Assembly (NCBI RefSeq): GCF_019972295.1 | Contig: NZ_BLJA01000001.1 | Location: forward strand, 2,174,158 to 2,238,157 | Reading direction: 5' to 3' | DNA from: Geobacter sp. AOG2 | GTDB lineage: Bacteria; Desulfobacterota; Desulfuromonadia; Geobacterales; Pseudopelobacteraceae | Length of the DNA: 64,000 nucleotides | Shown here: positions 8,688 to 17,254 of the stretch, piece after piece | Layout of the letters: each line of letters begins with the position of its first letter | How positions within the stretch are numbered: the first letter of the stretch is position 1 | Program-made: the position numbers and the translations under genes | Notes under the pieces: model-generated | Seen by the model: only the letters and a program-made list of their open reading frames with translations | What the model was told of the DNA's origin: nothing | Databases searched by the model: none

Positions 8688-9377
8688 ATGATCATTGATT
8701 GGAACACCATAGACACCGTACTGCTGGACATGGACGGGACCCTGCTGGACCGGCACTTCGACGACCATTTCTGGCTGGAGCACGTTCCCGAGCGCTGGGC
8801 CGCCAAGAACGGCGCCAGTGTGGAGCATGCCCGGACGCACCTGCACGCCCTGTTCAAATCCCAGGAACAGACCCTCAACTGGACCGACCTGGACTACTGG
8901 TCGGAACGCCTGAAGCTCGATATCCCCCAGCTCAAACGGGAGGTGGAGCACCTGATCGCCGTCCACCCCTTTGTGGTGGAGTTCCTGCTGTTTCTGCGAC
9001 AGCACCGGAAAAACATCTGGCTGGTGACCAACGCCCACTCCAAGACCCTGGACCTGAAGATGAAAACCACCCGTATCGGGTCATACTTCGACGGGATCGT
9101 CTCGGCGCACCAGGTGGGCCTGCCCAAGGAGGACCCCGGTTTCTGGGAGGCCCTCCAGAGGTTCGTCAGCTACGACCCCGCCCGGACCCTCCTGGGGGAA
9201 GACAGCGAAACCAACCTTGCCACGGCGGCGCAGTACGGCATCGGGTACCCGGTGTATATCAGCCGCTTCAGCTCCAGGGTCCATCCGAAACCGTCGACCG
9301 CTTTCGCCTCCATCGAGTATTTCAGCGCCCTGATCCCCGGCGACGGCGAAACGGCCATAACCATCTCAAAAGGCTAA
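8688..9377 (+). CDS. yrfG: HAD-superfamily nucleotidase, YrfG-like
   Basis: A 229-residue haloacid-dehalogenase-type phosphatase. The nucleophile motif DMDGT lies at residues 14-18, motif II is LVTNAH, and motifs III/IV are PKEDPGFW and GEDSETN. The N-terminal segment (DTVLLDMDGTLLD...FW...VPERWAAKNG) and the NW..LDYWSE segment match what I know of Escherichia coli YrfG, a GMP/IMP 5'-nucleotidase. That makes a purine mononucleotide the best guess for substrate, though this is inferred. The ribosome site is weak. The next gene starts five bases after the stop and is probably co-transcribed. Confidence 0.8.
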   Translation: MIIDWNTIDTVLLDMDGTLLDRHFDDHFWLEHVPERWAAKNGASVEHARTHLHALFKSQEQTLNWTDLDYWSERLKLDIPQLKREVEHLIAVHPFVVEFLLFLRQHRKNIWLVTNAHSKTLDLKMKTTRIGSYFDGIVSAHQVGLPKEDPGFWEALQRFVSYDPARTLLGEDSETNLATAAQYGIGYPVYISRFSSRVHPKPSTAFASIEYFSALIPGDGETAITISKG

Positions 9378-9382
9378 ATAAC

Positions 9383-10219
9383 ATGTTCCCCTACCTGACG
9401 ATGTACCCCACCCTCATCATGGCTTCTCTCCTGACCTGCCTGCCCGCCCTGGCGGCCGAGCCGGAATTGCGCGTCGGCAAGTTCAGTTCGGCGGACCTCA
9501 CCGGCTGGAAGGAACAAACCTATTTCGGCTCGAAGAAATCCACCTACGCCTTTGCCCAGGACAACGGGAAAACCGTTCTGGTGGGGAAGAGCAACGACGC
9601 GGCTTCCGGGCTGCTCTACAAGATCGATATCGACCCCAAGGCCTATCCGGTGATCAAGTGGTCATGGAAGATCGACCACACGATCAAGAAGGCCAACGAG
9701 AGGACCAAGGACGGCAACGACTTCGCGGCCCGTCTCTATGTGGTATTCCCCAGGGGATTTTTTTCCAGGATGCGGGCGATCGAGTATGTGTGGGGCAACA
9801 GCCTGCACAAGGGGGAGAGCATGCGCAGCCCTTACTCGAAGAGCGCCGCCGTGATTGCGGTGGATAGCGGTGAGGAGCAGGCGGGGCACTGGGTCGTTCA
9901 CCGGCGCAATTTTGCCGAGGACTACCGCGCGGCCTTTGGCGAGGAGGCCCCGAAAGCCGGTGCAATCGTCATTATGACCGATAGCGACAACACCCACGGG
10001 TCGGCGACAGGCTACTACGGCGACATAACCCTGCTCCCGGCGGCCAAAGAGGAGGGTCAGAAAGCGAACGAAGCGAAACCGAAGGAGGCGCAGCCCAAAG
10101 AGCCGCCGGCCAAAGAGCAGCAGGCCCCACCGCACCCGGTAAAGCAGAAAGAGCAGCCGAACGGCGGCGGTTCTCATTCGCCCTCACCGGCTGCCCCCTC
10201 ACCTACCCTAAACCAGTAA
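9383..10219 (+). CDS. DUF3047-type secreted protein
   Basis: A 278-residue exported protein with a signal peptide (hydrophobic core about residues 10-23, cleavage likely after ALA near 25). The central part, with KWSWKID, DFAARLYVVFP and ITLLP segments, resembles the DUF3047 family, a beta-sandwich protein of unknown role. The last 45 residues are a low-complexity tail rich in Pro, Lys, Glu and Gln, unlike the rest. An in-frame ATG a few codons downstream is an alternative start. It overlaps nothing and directly follows the YrfG-like gene. Confidence 0.78.
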   Translation: MFPYLTMYPTLIMASLLTCLPALAAEPELRVGKFSSADLTGWKEQTYFGSKKSTYAFAQDNGKTVLVGKSNDAASGLLYKIDIDPKAYPVIKWSWKIDHTIKKANERTKDGNDFAARLYVVFPRGFFSRMRAIEYVWGNSLHKGESMRSPYSKSAAVIAVDSGEEQAGHWVVHRRNFAEDYRAAFGEEAPKAGAIVIMTDSDNTHGSATGYYGDITLLPAAKEEGQKANEAKPKEAQPKEPPAKEQQAPPHPVKQKEQPNGGGSHSPSPAAPSPTLNQ

Positions 10220-10230
10220 TTCCAAAAAAC

Positions 10231-10385
10231 ATTCAAGCTGATATCTGACCACCCCTGACCCCTCCTGAATCAGGAGGGGGACTATAGGCTCCCCTCCTTG
10301 ATAAGGAGGACCCTCTGGGGCCTAAAGGGCTGGGGGTGGCTGATAGTAGCGCCATCTTGATTGCTACTTGGAATAATAAACGGCG
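10231..10385. repeat. GC-rich convergent-gap repeat, copy 2
   Basis: Second copy of the element at 5159-5295, sharing the ATTCAAGC start, the CCACCCC/GGGGGTGG outer arms, the internal CTCCTTGATAAGGAG hairpin and the CGGCG end. It is about 18 bp longer because of an inserted stretch before the right arm. It fills the gap between the DUF3047 gene and the convergent YtxH gene and ends exactly at the latter's stop codon. Confidence 0.75.
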
Positions 10386-10727
10386 CTACATCCGGCTCAG
10401 CTTGGTGCGAAACTTCTCCAGCCGCGAGGCGCCCTCCTCGATCAAGTGGATCAGGTCCTTGCGGGCGCCGCCGGCCACATCCTTGCCTTTTTCGACCAGA
10501 TCATCGGTCTTCTCACCGATGGTTTCAACCAGGTCTTTGATGTTGGTCGTAATATCCTCCACCGCCTCATCGGCCCGGCCCTTGGCGCGCTTGGCATAAC
10601 GAGAGATGTCCCGGCGGGTGCGCCGGCCGGACTGGGGCGCCCACAGCAGCGCAAACCCGGCCCCCAGTATCCCGCCCGCCATGATCAGCAATGCCGCGGC
10701 AGCAACCTTATTATCTCTATCTCCCAT
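10386..10727 (-). CDS. YtxH-domain small membrane protein
   Basis: A 113-residue protein with one hydrophobic segment (about residues 8-28, rich in Ala and Gly) followed by the short basic SGRRTRRDI segment and a long amphipathic, probably coiled-coil helix rich in Lys and Asp/Glu. This is the layout of YtxH (gas-vesicle GvpP-like) proteins, often linked to stress. The ATG at 10727 has an ideal AAAGGAGGATTATC ribosome site upstream, which decides the start against longer alternatives. It is divergent from the flavoprotein gene. Confidence 0.83.
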   Translation of the reverse strand: MGDRDNKVAAAALLIMAGGILGAGFALLWAPQSGRRTRRDISRYAKRAKGRADEAVEDITTNIKDLVETIGEKTDDLVEKGKDVAGGARKDLIHLIEEGASRLEKFRTKLSRM

Positions 10728-10900
10728 GATAATCCTCCTTTGTTCGTAGTAAGTATCATTGTACCCTACTGTGGGAAAAAAGCCACTCATGCCGGAATAC
10801 CCCCCCTGCGCGCACATTTTTTCCGAATGGCTTTATATTAGCGGTAAGTCATGTTATAAAAATTTCGTACGATATCTCATCACGAGACAGAGGACACTCC

Positions 10901-12004
10901 ATGAGCTCACTATACGATGTTCTCATCGTCGGCGGCGGGCCGGCCGGCCTGGCCACCGCCTATCTGTGCCACAAACACGGCCTTTCCTACCTGGTGCTGG
11001 AATCGGGCAAGGCGGTATTCCAGGGGATCGCCAATACCTATCCCGAAGGCAAGCATGTGTATGCCTCCAAACCCAAGGACGCCCCGGAGCCGTTCCTGGT
11101 GGACGAGTTGCGTCCGCCCGACAAGCCGGTCACGGTGGAGAGTTACATCCAGTACGTGCAGCATTTCGTGCAGCATGAGAATATCAAGGTTGAAACCGAC
11201 GTCGCTTTCGAGGACATCCGGGAAGAACGGGACGTGCTCTCCGTCGTCACCAGCAAACGCGTGTTCCGCGGACGCAAGGTCGTGCTCGCCTTCGGGAGCA
11301 GCATCCCCCGCGAGCTGTCGGTGTACGGCGACGCCAAGATGGTGGCCAAGAACCTGGAGGACGCCAGCAAGTTCGTCGGCATCAAGACGTTGGTCATCGG
11401 CGGCGGCAACACGGCGGCCGACGTGGTCATCGCCATACTCAAGGCCAAGCGCGAGAAAAACGACAACCAGCCGGTCTATTGGTCCCACACGTCGGGAAAA
11501 TTCGACGTCAACAAGGAGACGGCCCAGCGCCTGGGCGAAGAGATCCTGCTGGGGGGCAATATCCGCCTGTATCCCGGCGCCACGCCGCGCATCGGCGAGG
11601 TGGACGCGGAGGGGGTCGACCGCCTGGTCATCCGCATCAACGAATTCAAGCAGGCGGACGGCATCGACCTGTACCACGCCCTGAGCTTCCCCATGGAGAA
11701 CGTGATCGCCTGCATCGGTTCCCAGGGGCCGATGCCCATCTTCGACAAGCTCGGCATCCAGATGATCGCCTGCGCGGCCGGGGTCTGCAAGATCGCCCGG
11801 GAGGGAGACCGCCTGGTGCTTTTGACCGCCGAATTCGAATCCACCCGCAAGGGGGTCTACGTCATCGGCGGCGCCATCTCCCCTTCCTACATGAAGATCA
11901 AGGAGGGGGCCATTGCCGAGGAGAAGCACCCGAACCTGATCTACACCGCCATCAACGACGCCTATCACGTGGTGGAGGCCATCAGGAAGAAGTTGAAAGG
12001 CTAG
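10901..12004 (+). CDS. YpdA-like FAD/NAD(P)-dependent oxidoreductase
   Basis: A 367-residue flavoprotein with an N-terminal FAD-binding GGGPAG motif at residues 11-16 and a second dinucleotide site VIGGGNTAAD near residue 166. There is no CxxC redox pair between them, so it is not a classical thioredoxin reductase. The overall pattern resembles YpdA, which is proposed to reduce bacillithiol disulfide in Firmicutes. Whether the thiol partner here is bacillithiol or another compound is unknown. It is followed by a palindromic repeat and then htpG on the same strand. Confidence 0.8.
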   Translation: MSSLYDVLIVGGGPAGLATAYLCHKHGLSYLVLESGKAVFQGIANTYPEGKHVYASKPKDAPEPFLVDELRPPDKPVTVESYIQYVQHFVQHENIKVETDVAFEDIREERDVLSVVTSKRVFRGRKVVLAFGSSIPRELSVYGDAKMVAKNLEDASKFVGIKTLVIGGGNTAADVVIAILKAKREKNDNQPVYWSHTSGKFDVNKETAQRLGEEILLGGNIRLYPGATPRIGEVDAEGVDRLVIRINEFKQADGIDLYHALSFPMENVIACIGSQGPMPIFDKLGIQMIACAAGVCKIAREGDRLVLLTAEFESTRKGVYVIGGAISPSYMKIKEGAIAEEKHPNLIYTAINDAYHVVEAIRKKLKG

Positions 12005-12028
12005 TGTACCCCGGTTAGTCGTCAAAGT

Positions 12029-12130
12029 CCCCCTCATCCGCCCCTCCGGGGCACCCTCTCCCGTGGAGAGAAGGGATATGCATCAACCCCTCTCCCAGCG
12101 GGAGAGGATGGCCGGAGGCCGGGTGAGGGG
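12029..12130. repeat. Nested palindromic repeat before htpG
   Basis: The gap between the flavoprotein gene and htpG contains a nested dyad. The outer arms are CCCCCTCATCCG and CGGGTGAGGGG, with inner hairpins CCTCTCC...GGAGAG and CCTCTCCCAGCGGGAGAGG. This resembles the widespread CTCTCCC/GGGAGAG intergenic palindromes seen in many proteobacteria. Only one copy is in the window. Its role, possibly transcript termination or RNA stabilisation, is unknown. Confidence 0.6.
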
Positions 12131-12219
12131 AAAGGTTGTCCCTCCCCCTTGAAAAATTCCCCTGCGATGATTAGGTTGTTCCCGTATCCATTCCATCCCA
12201 CAAAGGAGAGTATATACGC

Positions 12220-14157
12220 ATGTCCAAGACCACCAAGCAGTTCCAGACCGAGGTCCAGCAGCTTCTCGACCTGGTCATCCACTCCCTCTATTCCAACCGC
12301 GACATCTTTCTGCGGGAGCTGATCTCCAACGCATCGGACGCCATCGACAAGATCCGCTTCGAGGCCCACTCCAACGAAACCATACTGGAAGGCAACAGCG
12401 ACTGGAAGATCAAACTCATCCCCGATAAGGACGCAGGCACCCTCACCATCCGCGACAACGGCATCGGCATGACCATGGCCGAGGTCGAGGAGAACATCGG
12501 CACCATCGCCCGCTCCGGCACCAAGGCCTTCATGCAGACCCTCAAGGAGAAGGCGTCCAGCGACAACCCGGAACTGATCGGCCAGTTCGGCGTCGGCTTT
12601 TACGCCTCGTTCATGGTTGCGGACAAGGTCACGCTCTTCACGCGCACGGCCGGGTCCATCGAGGCGGGATGCTGCTGGGAGTCCACCGGCGACGGTTCCT
12701 ATACCATCGAGGAATGCAGCCGGGAGCGGCGCGGCACCGAGATCATCCTGCATCTGAAAGAAGAATTCAAAGAATACCTGGACGAGTGGAAGATCCGCTC
12801 CATCGTGAAGAAATATTCGGATTACATCCAGTACCCCGTGGTGATGGACGTCACCCGCACCGAAGTGCCCAAGGGGGTGGACGGCAAGGAGATCGAAGGG
12901 GCCGGCACCATCGAGAAGACGGAGGAGGAAACCCTCAACTCCATGAAGGCCATCTGGGCGCGTTCCAAGAGCGATGTGACCGAAGAGGAGTACAACGAGT
13001 TCTACAAACATATCTCCCACGACTTCGACGCCCCCTTCCGCACCATCCACTTCTCGGCCGAGGGCACCAGCGAGTTCAAGGCCCTGGTATACCTGCCGGC
13101 CCGCAAGCCGTTCGACATGTTCTTCGCCGACCGCAAAAAGGGGCTGCAACTCTATGTCAAACGGGTGTTCATCACCGACAAGTGCGAAGAGCTGATCCCC
13201 GACTACCTGCGCTTCGTCAAAGGGGTGGTGGATTCCTCCGACCTGCCGCTCAACGTCTCCCGCGAACTCCTGCAGGAGGACGCCCAGATCAGGCGCATCC
13301 AGAAGAACCTGGTCGGCAAGATCCTCTCCACCCTGGCCGAGGTGAAGGAGAAAAACGCCGAAGAGTATGTGACGTTCTGGAAGGAATTCGGCCAGGTCAT
13401 CAAGGAAGGGGTCCATTTCGATTTTGCCAATAAGGAAAAACTCCAGGATCTGATCCTGTTCGAAAGCACCGGGACCGAAAACGGCTCCTTCGTGTCGCTG
13501 AAAGAGTATGTGGCGCGCATGCCCGAGGCCCAGAAGGAGATCTACTTCATCACCGGCACCAGTCGCGAGGCCCTGGAGCAGTCTCCGCACCTGGAGGTGT
13601 TCCGGTCAAAGGGTTTCGAGGTTCTTTTCATGACCGACCCGGTGGACGAGTGGGTGGTGCAGGCGCTTACCGAGTACGACGGCAAACAGCTCAAAGCGGT
13701 GGACCGGGGCGACATCAGCATCGACAGCGAAGAGGAGAAGAAAGAGAAGGAGAAAAAACGGGAAGAGGCCCAAAAGGAGTTCTCCGACCTGATCTCGCTC
13801 ATGACGGAACGGCTGAAGGACAAGGTCAAGGAGGTGCGCTTTTCCAACCGCCTGACCGACAGCGCCTGCTGCCTGGTTGCCGACGAACACGGCATGAACG
13901 CCAATATGGAACGCATCATGAAGGCCCTCAACCAGAGTGTGCCCGAATCCAAACGCATCCTGGAACTGAACCCGGACCACCCGATCCTCAAGGTCATGGC
14001 CGACCTCCACACGGCCGACAAGGACGCCCCGGCCCTTGGCGATTATGCGGACCTGCTCTACGATCAAGCCCTCCTGACCGAGGGTTCGCCCATCAAGGAC
14101 CCGTTGCGTTTCACCAGGATGGTCAGCGAGTTGATGGTCAAAGCTGCCGCGAAATAA
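12220..14157 (+). CDS. htpG: Molecular chaperone HtpG (Hsp90)
   Basis: A 645-residue bacterial Hsp90. The GHKL ATPase motifs are in the expected N-terminal places: [12 protein letters not shown] near residue 34, IRDNGIGM near 83, and GQFGVGFYA near 126. The middle domain holds the VKRVFITD and LPLNVSRE segments, and a lysine/glutamate-rich linker near residue 510 precedes the C-terminal dimerisation domain. It is a cytoplasmic ATP-dependent folding factor. An ATG preceded by AAAGGAGAG marks the start. No heat-shock operator is recognisable in the upstream gap. A strong hairpin follows at 14167-14191. Confidence 0.96.
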   Translation: MSKTTKQFQTEVQQLLDLVIHSLYSNRDIFLRELISNASDAIDKIRFEAHSNETILEGNSDWKIKLIPDKDAGTLTIRDNGIGMTMAEVEENIGTIARSGTKAFMQTLKEKASSDNPELIGQFGVGFYASFMVADKVTLFTRTAGSIEAGCCWESTGDGSYTIEECSRERRGTEIILHLKEEFKEYLDEWKIRSIVKKYSDYIQYPVVMDVTRTEVPKGVDGKEIEGAGTIEKTEEETLNSMKAIWARSKSDVTEEEYNEFYKHISHDFDAPFRTIHFSAEGTSEFKALVYLPARKPFDMFFADRKKGLQLYVKRVFITDKCEELIPDYLRFVKGVVDSSDLPLNVSRELLQEDAQIRRIQKNLVGKILSTLAEVKEKNAEEYVTFWKEFGQVIKEGVHFDFANKEKLQDLILFESTGTENGSFVSLKEYVARMPEAQKEIYFITGTSREALEQSPHLEVFRSKGFEVLFMTDPVDEWVVQALTEYDGKQLKAVDRGDISIDSEEEKKEKEKKREEAQKEFSDLISLMTERLKDKVKEVRFSNRLTDSACCLVADEHGMNANMERIMKALNQSVPESKRILELNPDHPILKVMADLHTADKDAPALGDYADLLYDQALLTEGSPIKDPLRFTRMVSELMVKAAAK

Positions 14158-14164
14158 CCGACTC

Positions 14165-14202
14165 AAACTCCCCCGGCCCTGCCGGGGGAGTCCTGCCTTT
14201 TC
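14165..14202 (+). terminator. Terminator-like hairpin after htpG
   Basis: A perfect 10-bp stem, ACTCCCCCGG and CCGGGGGAGT, with a 5-base loop begins nine bases after the htpG stop. The following tract is CCTGCCTTTT, so the T run is short and offset. It is probably the end of the htpG transcript, though not a textbook intrinsic terminator. Confidence 0.65.
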
Positions 14203-14365
14203 CCCGCCCCCGCAATTAAAAGTGCAAATATTTCTACAATTGTGAGACCATTGTGCCGATATTAATTAAAGGAACGATCGCTTCCTGAAATTCCCGGCCG
14301 CAGCTACGAGAAAACGTTTACACGTCAAATAACCGGAAGTCACTCTAGCGAACGGAGTCACATTC

Positions 14366-15802
14366 ATGATGGGCGACGCGTCTTCAGGCGAAGAGGTGAA
14401 GGAAAGCATCCCGGGCAAGGAGTTCAAGAAGCTCGGCTATAGTCTGTTCATTGCCGTAGCCGCCGACAAGCTGGATTGCCGGTGCAGCTATGTGCCCCGC
14501 CAGCAGGGCGCCATGATGACCAGGGACGAGCTCAACGGCTATCTTGCCGCAGCCGGGGTGAAGGAGGGCCTTGACGAAGACGCCGTCACCACCTTTGCGG
14601 TCAATGCCGCAGCCGGCCAATCGTTGAGCAACGTGGTGGTGGCAACCGGCACTCCGGCAGTCAACGGCATCGACGCCTGGCTCTCCTATACGGCGCAACC
14701 ATCCGTCCTGGTTCAGGCAGAGGGCGACGATGACGCCGACATCGACCTGCACCAGGTTCAGACCTTCATCAACGTCGACGCGGGGGACGAAATAGCCCGC
14801 ATCGTCCCTCCCAAACCGGGCGTCTCCGGCAGGGGGGTGACCGGCGAAACCCTTCCCGCCCAGCCCGGCAAGCCCCTATCCCTCAAGATCGGCAAAAACA
14901 TCACCATCGAAGATAATGGAGAGCGGCTTGCCGCCACTGCCGCGGGCAGGGTGTGCCTGGCCTCCGGGGAGATCTCCGTCGAGGAAGAGTACGTCGTGTC
15001 CGGCGATGTCAATTTCAGGGTCGGTTCGATCGTCTTCAACGGCGTGGTGGAGGTGCGGGGCGACGTGCTGGACGATTTCAGCGTCAGCGCCACCAAGGGG
15101 CTGCGCGTCAACGGGAATATCGGGAACTGCACCATAACCAGCGGCGGAGACATTACCTTGTGCGGCATGGACGGCCAGGGCAAGGGGTCCATCGTGTGCG
15201 GCGGCAGCATCAGGGCGCAGTTTCTCCATGACTGCACCATCGAATGCGCAGGCGATGTCATCGTCGAGGTGGAGATGCATAACTGCACCGTCAGGACGCT
15301 GGGCCGGATCGTGGTCAACAAAGGGGCCATTGCCGGAGGTTCATGCATTGCGCTGGGGGGGATTGAGGCCAAAAAGATCGGATCGCTGGCCTCGGTCAGG
15401 ACAAAGCTCACCGTTGGCGTCGATTATCGCGACGCCGAGGAACTGGAACGGTTGATGGACGAACTGGCCGACAACCACCAGAAGATCGGCCAGACATCAT
15501 CGCTCAAGGAGATCGAGGAGCTGCGGCAAACCCGCGCAACCCTGACCGACCGGGTCATGGCCCTCCGCTCGAAGGTCGATGAACGGGCCAACCCCAAGGT
15601 CAATGTCAAGGGAACGCTCTACGACAACACCCTCCTGGTCATCGGGTCCCAGAACGAAGAGGTCAAGGACCCCCATGACGGACCGCTCAGCGCGAGCGAA
15701 AACACCATTGAGGGGGGTCTTCGCTATCTTTCCCTGACCAGCCTGGATGTCAAGGCCGCCGATATCGAGAAGGCCTTTATTCTCGAATATCAGAAAGGAT
15801 AG
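14366..15802 (+). CDS. FapA-family (DUF342) polymer-like protein
   Basis: A 478-residue protein of the DUF342 family, now called flagellar assembly protein A or FapA. The centre (about residues 195-340) is a run of short beta repeats with alternating Gly, Ile and Val, as expected of a right-handed beta-helix. After it comes a predicted coiled coil (about 350-420) rich in Glu, Leu and Arg. The KPGVSGRGVTGE segment before the helix is typical. No signal peptide is seen. The family is linked to surface structures or polar proteins but its function is unproven. Start at one of two adjacent ATG codons with GGAG upstream. Confidence 0.8.
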   Translation: MMGDASSGEEVKESIPGKEFKKLGYSLFIAVAADKLDCRCSYVPRQQGAMMTRDELNGYLAAAGVKEGLDEDAVTTFAVNAAAGQSLSNVVVATGTPAVNGIDAWLSYTAQPSVLVQAEGDDDADIDLHQVQTFINVDAGDEIARIVPPKPGVSGRGVTGETLPAQPGKPLSLKIGKNITIEDNGERLAATAAGRVCLASGEISVEEEYVVSGDVNFRVGSIVFNGVVEVRGDVLDDFSVSATKGLRVNGNIGNCTITSGGDITLCGMDGQGKGSIVCGGSIRAQFLHDCTIECAGDVIVEVEMHNCTVRTLGRIVVNKGAIAGGSCIALGGIEAKKIGSLASVRTKLTVGVDYRDAEELERLMDELADNHQKIGQTSSLKEIEELRQTRATLTDRVMALRSKVDERANPKVNVKGTLYDNTLLVIGSQNEEVKDPHDGPLSASENTIEGGLRYLSLTSLDVKAADIEKAFILEYQKG

Positions 15803-15863
15803 CTGCCAGCTAGAACGAGGCGGATCGCCACGAACAATCTTCTAGCAGGTTGTTCAAAATTTC

Positions 15864-16064
15864 AGGTTGTTCAAAAATAGTCAGATCGGCGCACCCGGAG
15901 AAGGCCCTGAGGAGGCGTAGCAGCGCTACGTCGCACGAAAGGGACTTCGAGGAAGGCGGCGTATAATTATGCGTGAGCATAATTATCGGTGACGGAGCGA
16001 CAGCGTAGTCATCCCGTTTAGCGGGACGCCGATAGGCGCTAAGATGGCTGTTTTTCAACGACCT
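15864..16064 (+). repeat. Dispersed inverted-repeat element, long form, copy C
   Basis: Second 201-bp full-length copy, same orientation and length as copy A. A 17-bp partial duplicate of the left end (AGGTTGTTCAAAATTTC) sits directly before it at 15847-15863. Its right end lies one base from the stop codon of the truncated redoxin-TPR gene at 16066. The ATAATTATGC hairpin and the CCCGTTTAGCGGG hairpin of the 80-bp central block are preserved. Confidence 0.85.
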
Positions 16065-16065
16065 G

Positions 16066-17199
16066 CTAATGGATCTGTAAAATGGTTTCCAACGCCTTCC
16101 TATAGGCGGCCGCGGCCTCCGGCAACCTCTTCCGCTCTTCGAACACCCGCCCCTTGTACACATACAGGTTATAGTCCAGCGGGTTGATCTTCTCCGCCTC
16201 GTCGAACATCTTCAACGCCTGATCCAGCTTATCCTGCCTGCCGTAGGCAAAACCGGCATAATAGTAACACGGCGTGTAGGATTCATCCGCCTTGAAGGCG
16301 CTCTCCAGCAAGCTCTGACCCTCCGCCAGACGATTGTCCTCGAACAATAAAAGCGCCGATTCGCACAGGGCGATCACATGGGTCGGCTCCTTCGCGAGGG
16401 CTTCCCGGAACTGCTCCCCGGCCAGCGCCTTGTCGCCCCGCTGCACATAGAACCTGCCCAGGCTGATATGGGGCAGGACGAAGTTCGGGTCGGCCTCGAT
16501 GGCCTTTTTGAACCACATCTCCGCGGTCTCGGCCATGCGCCCCGACTTCAGGGTGTTCCGGCCCATATTGTAAAACCGCAGCGCGCTCTTGGCGGGCTGG
16601 TACCCCTTCTTCTCCGCCATGGCCGGTTTCGTGCCCTCGATGGAGGCGGTCAGAAAGTCTGCCATCTCCTCGGCACCCACCAGGGGATACCCCGAAAGCT
16701 CGTACTTTATGACCCGCTCCCGGTCCACGATGACCGTCGAAGGCAGGGCAATGATGCCCACATCGTGAAAGTAGTCGAGGCCGTTGTCCACGAGAACGGG
16801 ATAGGTCAGCTTGAGCCGCTCGACCGTCGAACGGATCCTGGCCAGGTCGGCGTCCGAAATCTTCTGGCCGTCCGCATTGATGGCCACCACCGCCAACCCC
16901 TTGTCCCGGTACTTTTGATACAGGGTCTGCATCCGGGCCAGGGCCTTTTCCGATTTCCGGTCCCAGGTGGACCAGACCAGGAGCACGGTCAACTTATCCC
17001 CTTTCAGGTCGGCAAACGATTTATTTTCGCCGGAGACGAGCGGCAGGGAGAAGCCGGGGGCCTCCATGCCGACCTGAAGCTGCTGCAACGTGGCGGCCGC
17101 CGGGGTGAACAGGAAAATGCCGTAGGCGGTAAAAAGCACCGCCAGCAGTGCGGTTCTTTGCGAAAATCGAGACCATAACGAGACTTTTTTTCGGGACAT
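16066..17199 (-). CDS. Redoxin-like TPR protein lacking catalytic cysteines, shortened copy
   Basis: A 377-residue exported protein: an N-terminal signal segment (about 1-35), a TlpA/AhpC-type thioredoxin fold (about 40-185), then at least three TPR units. In the usual WCxxC active site the sequence reads WSTWDRKSEK, so both cysteines are replaced (D80, S83), while the cis-proline segment ALPSTVIVD is kept. It is therefore unlikely to be a thiol oxidoreductase. From about residue 35 to 365 it is almost identical to the protein encoded at 17255-18625, but it ends early in ILQIH, next to a 201-bp repeat. GGAAGG precedes the ATG. Confidence 0.85.
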   Translation of the reverse strand: MSRKKVSLWSRFSQRTALLAVLFTAYGIFLFTPAAATLQQLQVGMEAPGFSLPLVSGENKSFADLKGDKLTVLLVWSTWDRKSEKALARMQTLYQKYRDKGLAVVAINADGQKISDADLARIRSTVERLKLTYPVLVDNGLDYFHDVGIIALPSTVIVDRERVIKYELSGYPLVGAEEMADFLTASIEGTKPAMAEKKGYQPAKSALRFYNMGRNTLKSGRMAETAEMWFKKAIEADPNFVLPHISLGRFYVQRGDKALAGEQFREALAKEPTHVIALCESALLLFEDNRLAEGQSLLESAFKADESYTPCYYYAGFAYGRQDKLDQALKMFDEAEKINPLDYNLYVYKGRVFEERKRLPEAAAAYRKALETILQIH

Positions 17200-17254
17200 T
17201 ATACCTTCCAGTATGCGACCGGCGCATGAGTGTTATGACGACGCAGGGCCGACG

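Noticed and set aside
12034-13590. Long antisense reading frame of 518 codons opposite htpG
   Set aside because: A shadow caused by high third-position GC of htpG; the translation is low in family-like motifs and lacks a start signal.
14158-14365. Cyclic di-GMP or other riboswitch upstream of the FapA-family gene
   Set aside because: The leader has some dyads but I could not match conserved riboswitch core bases.
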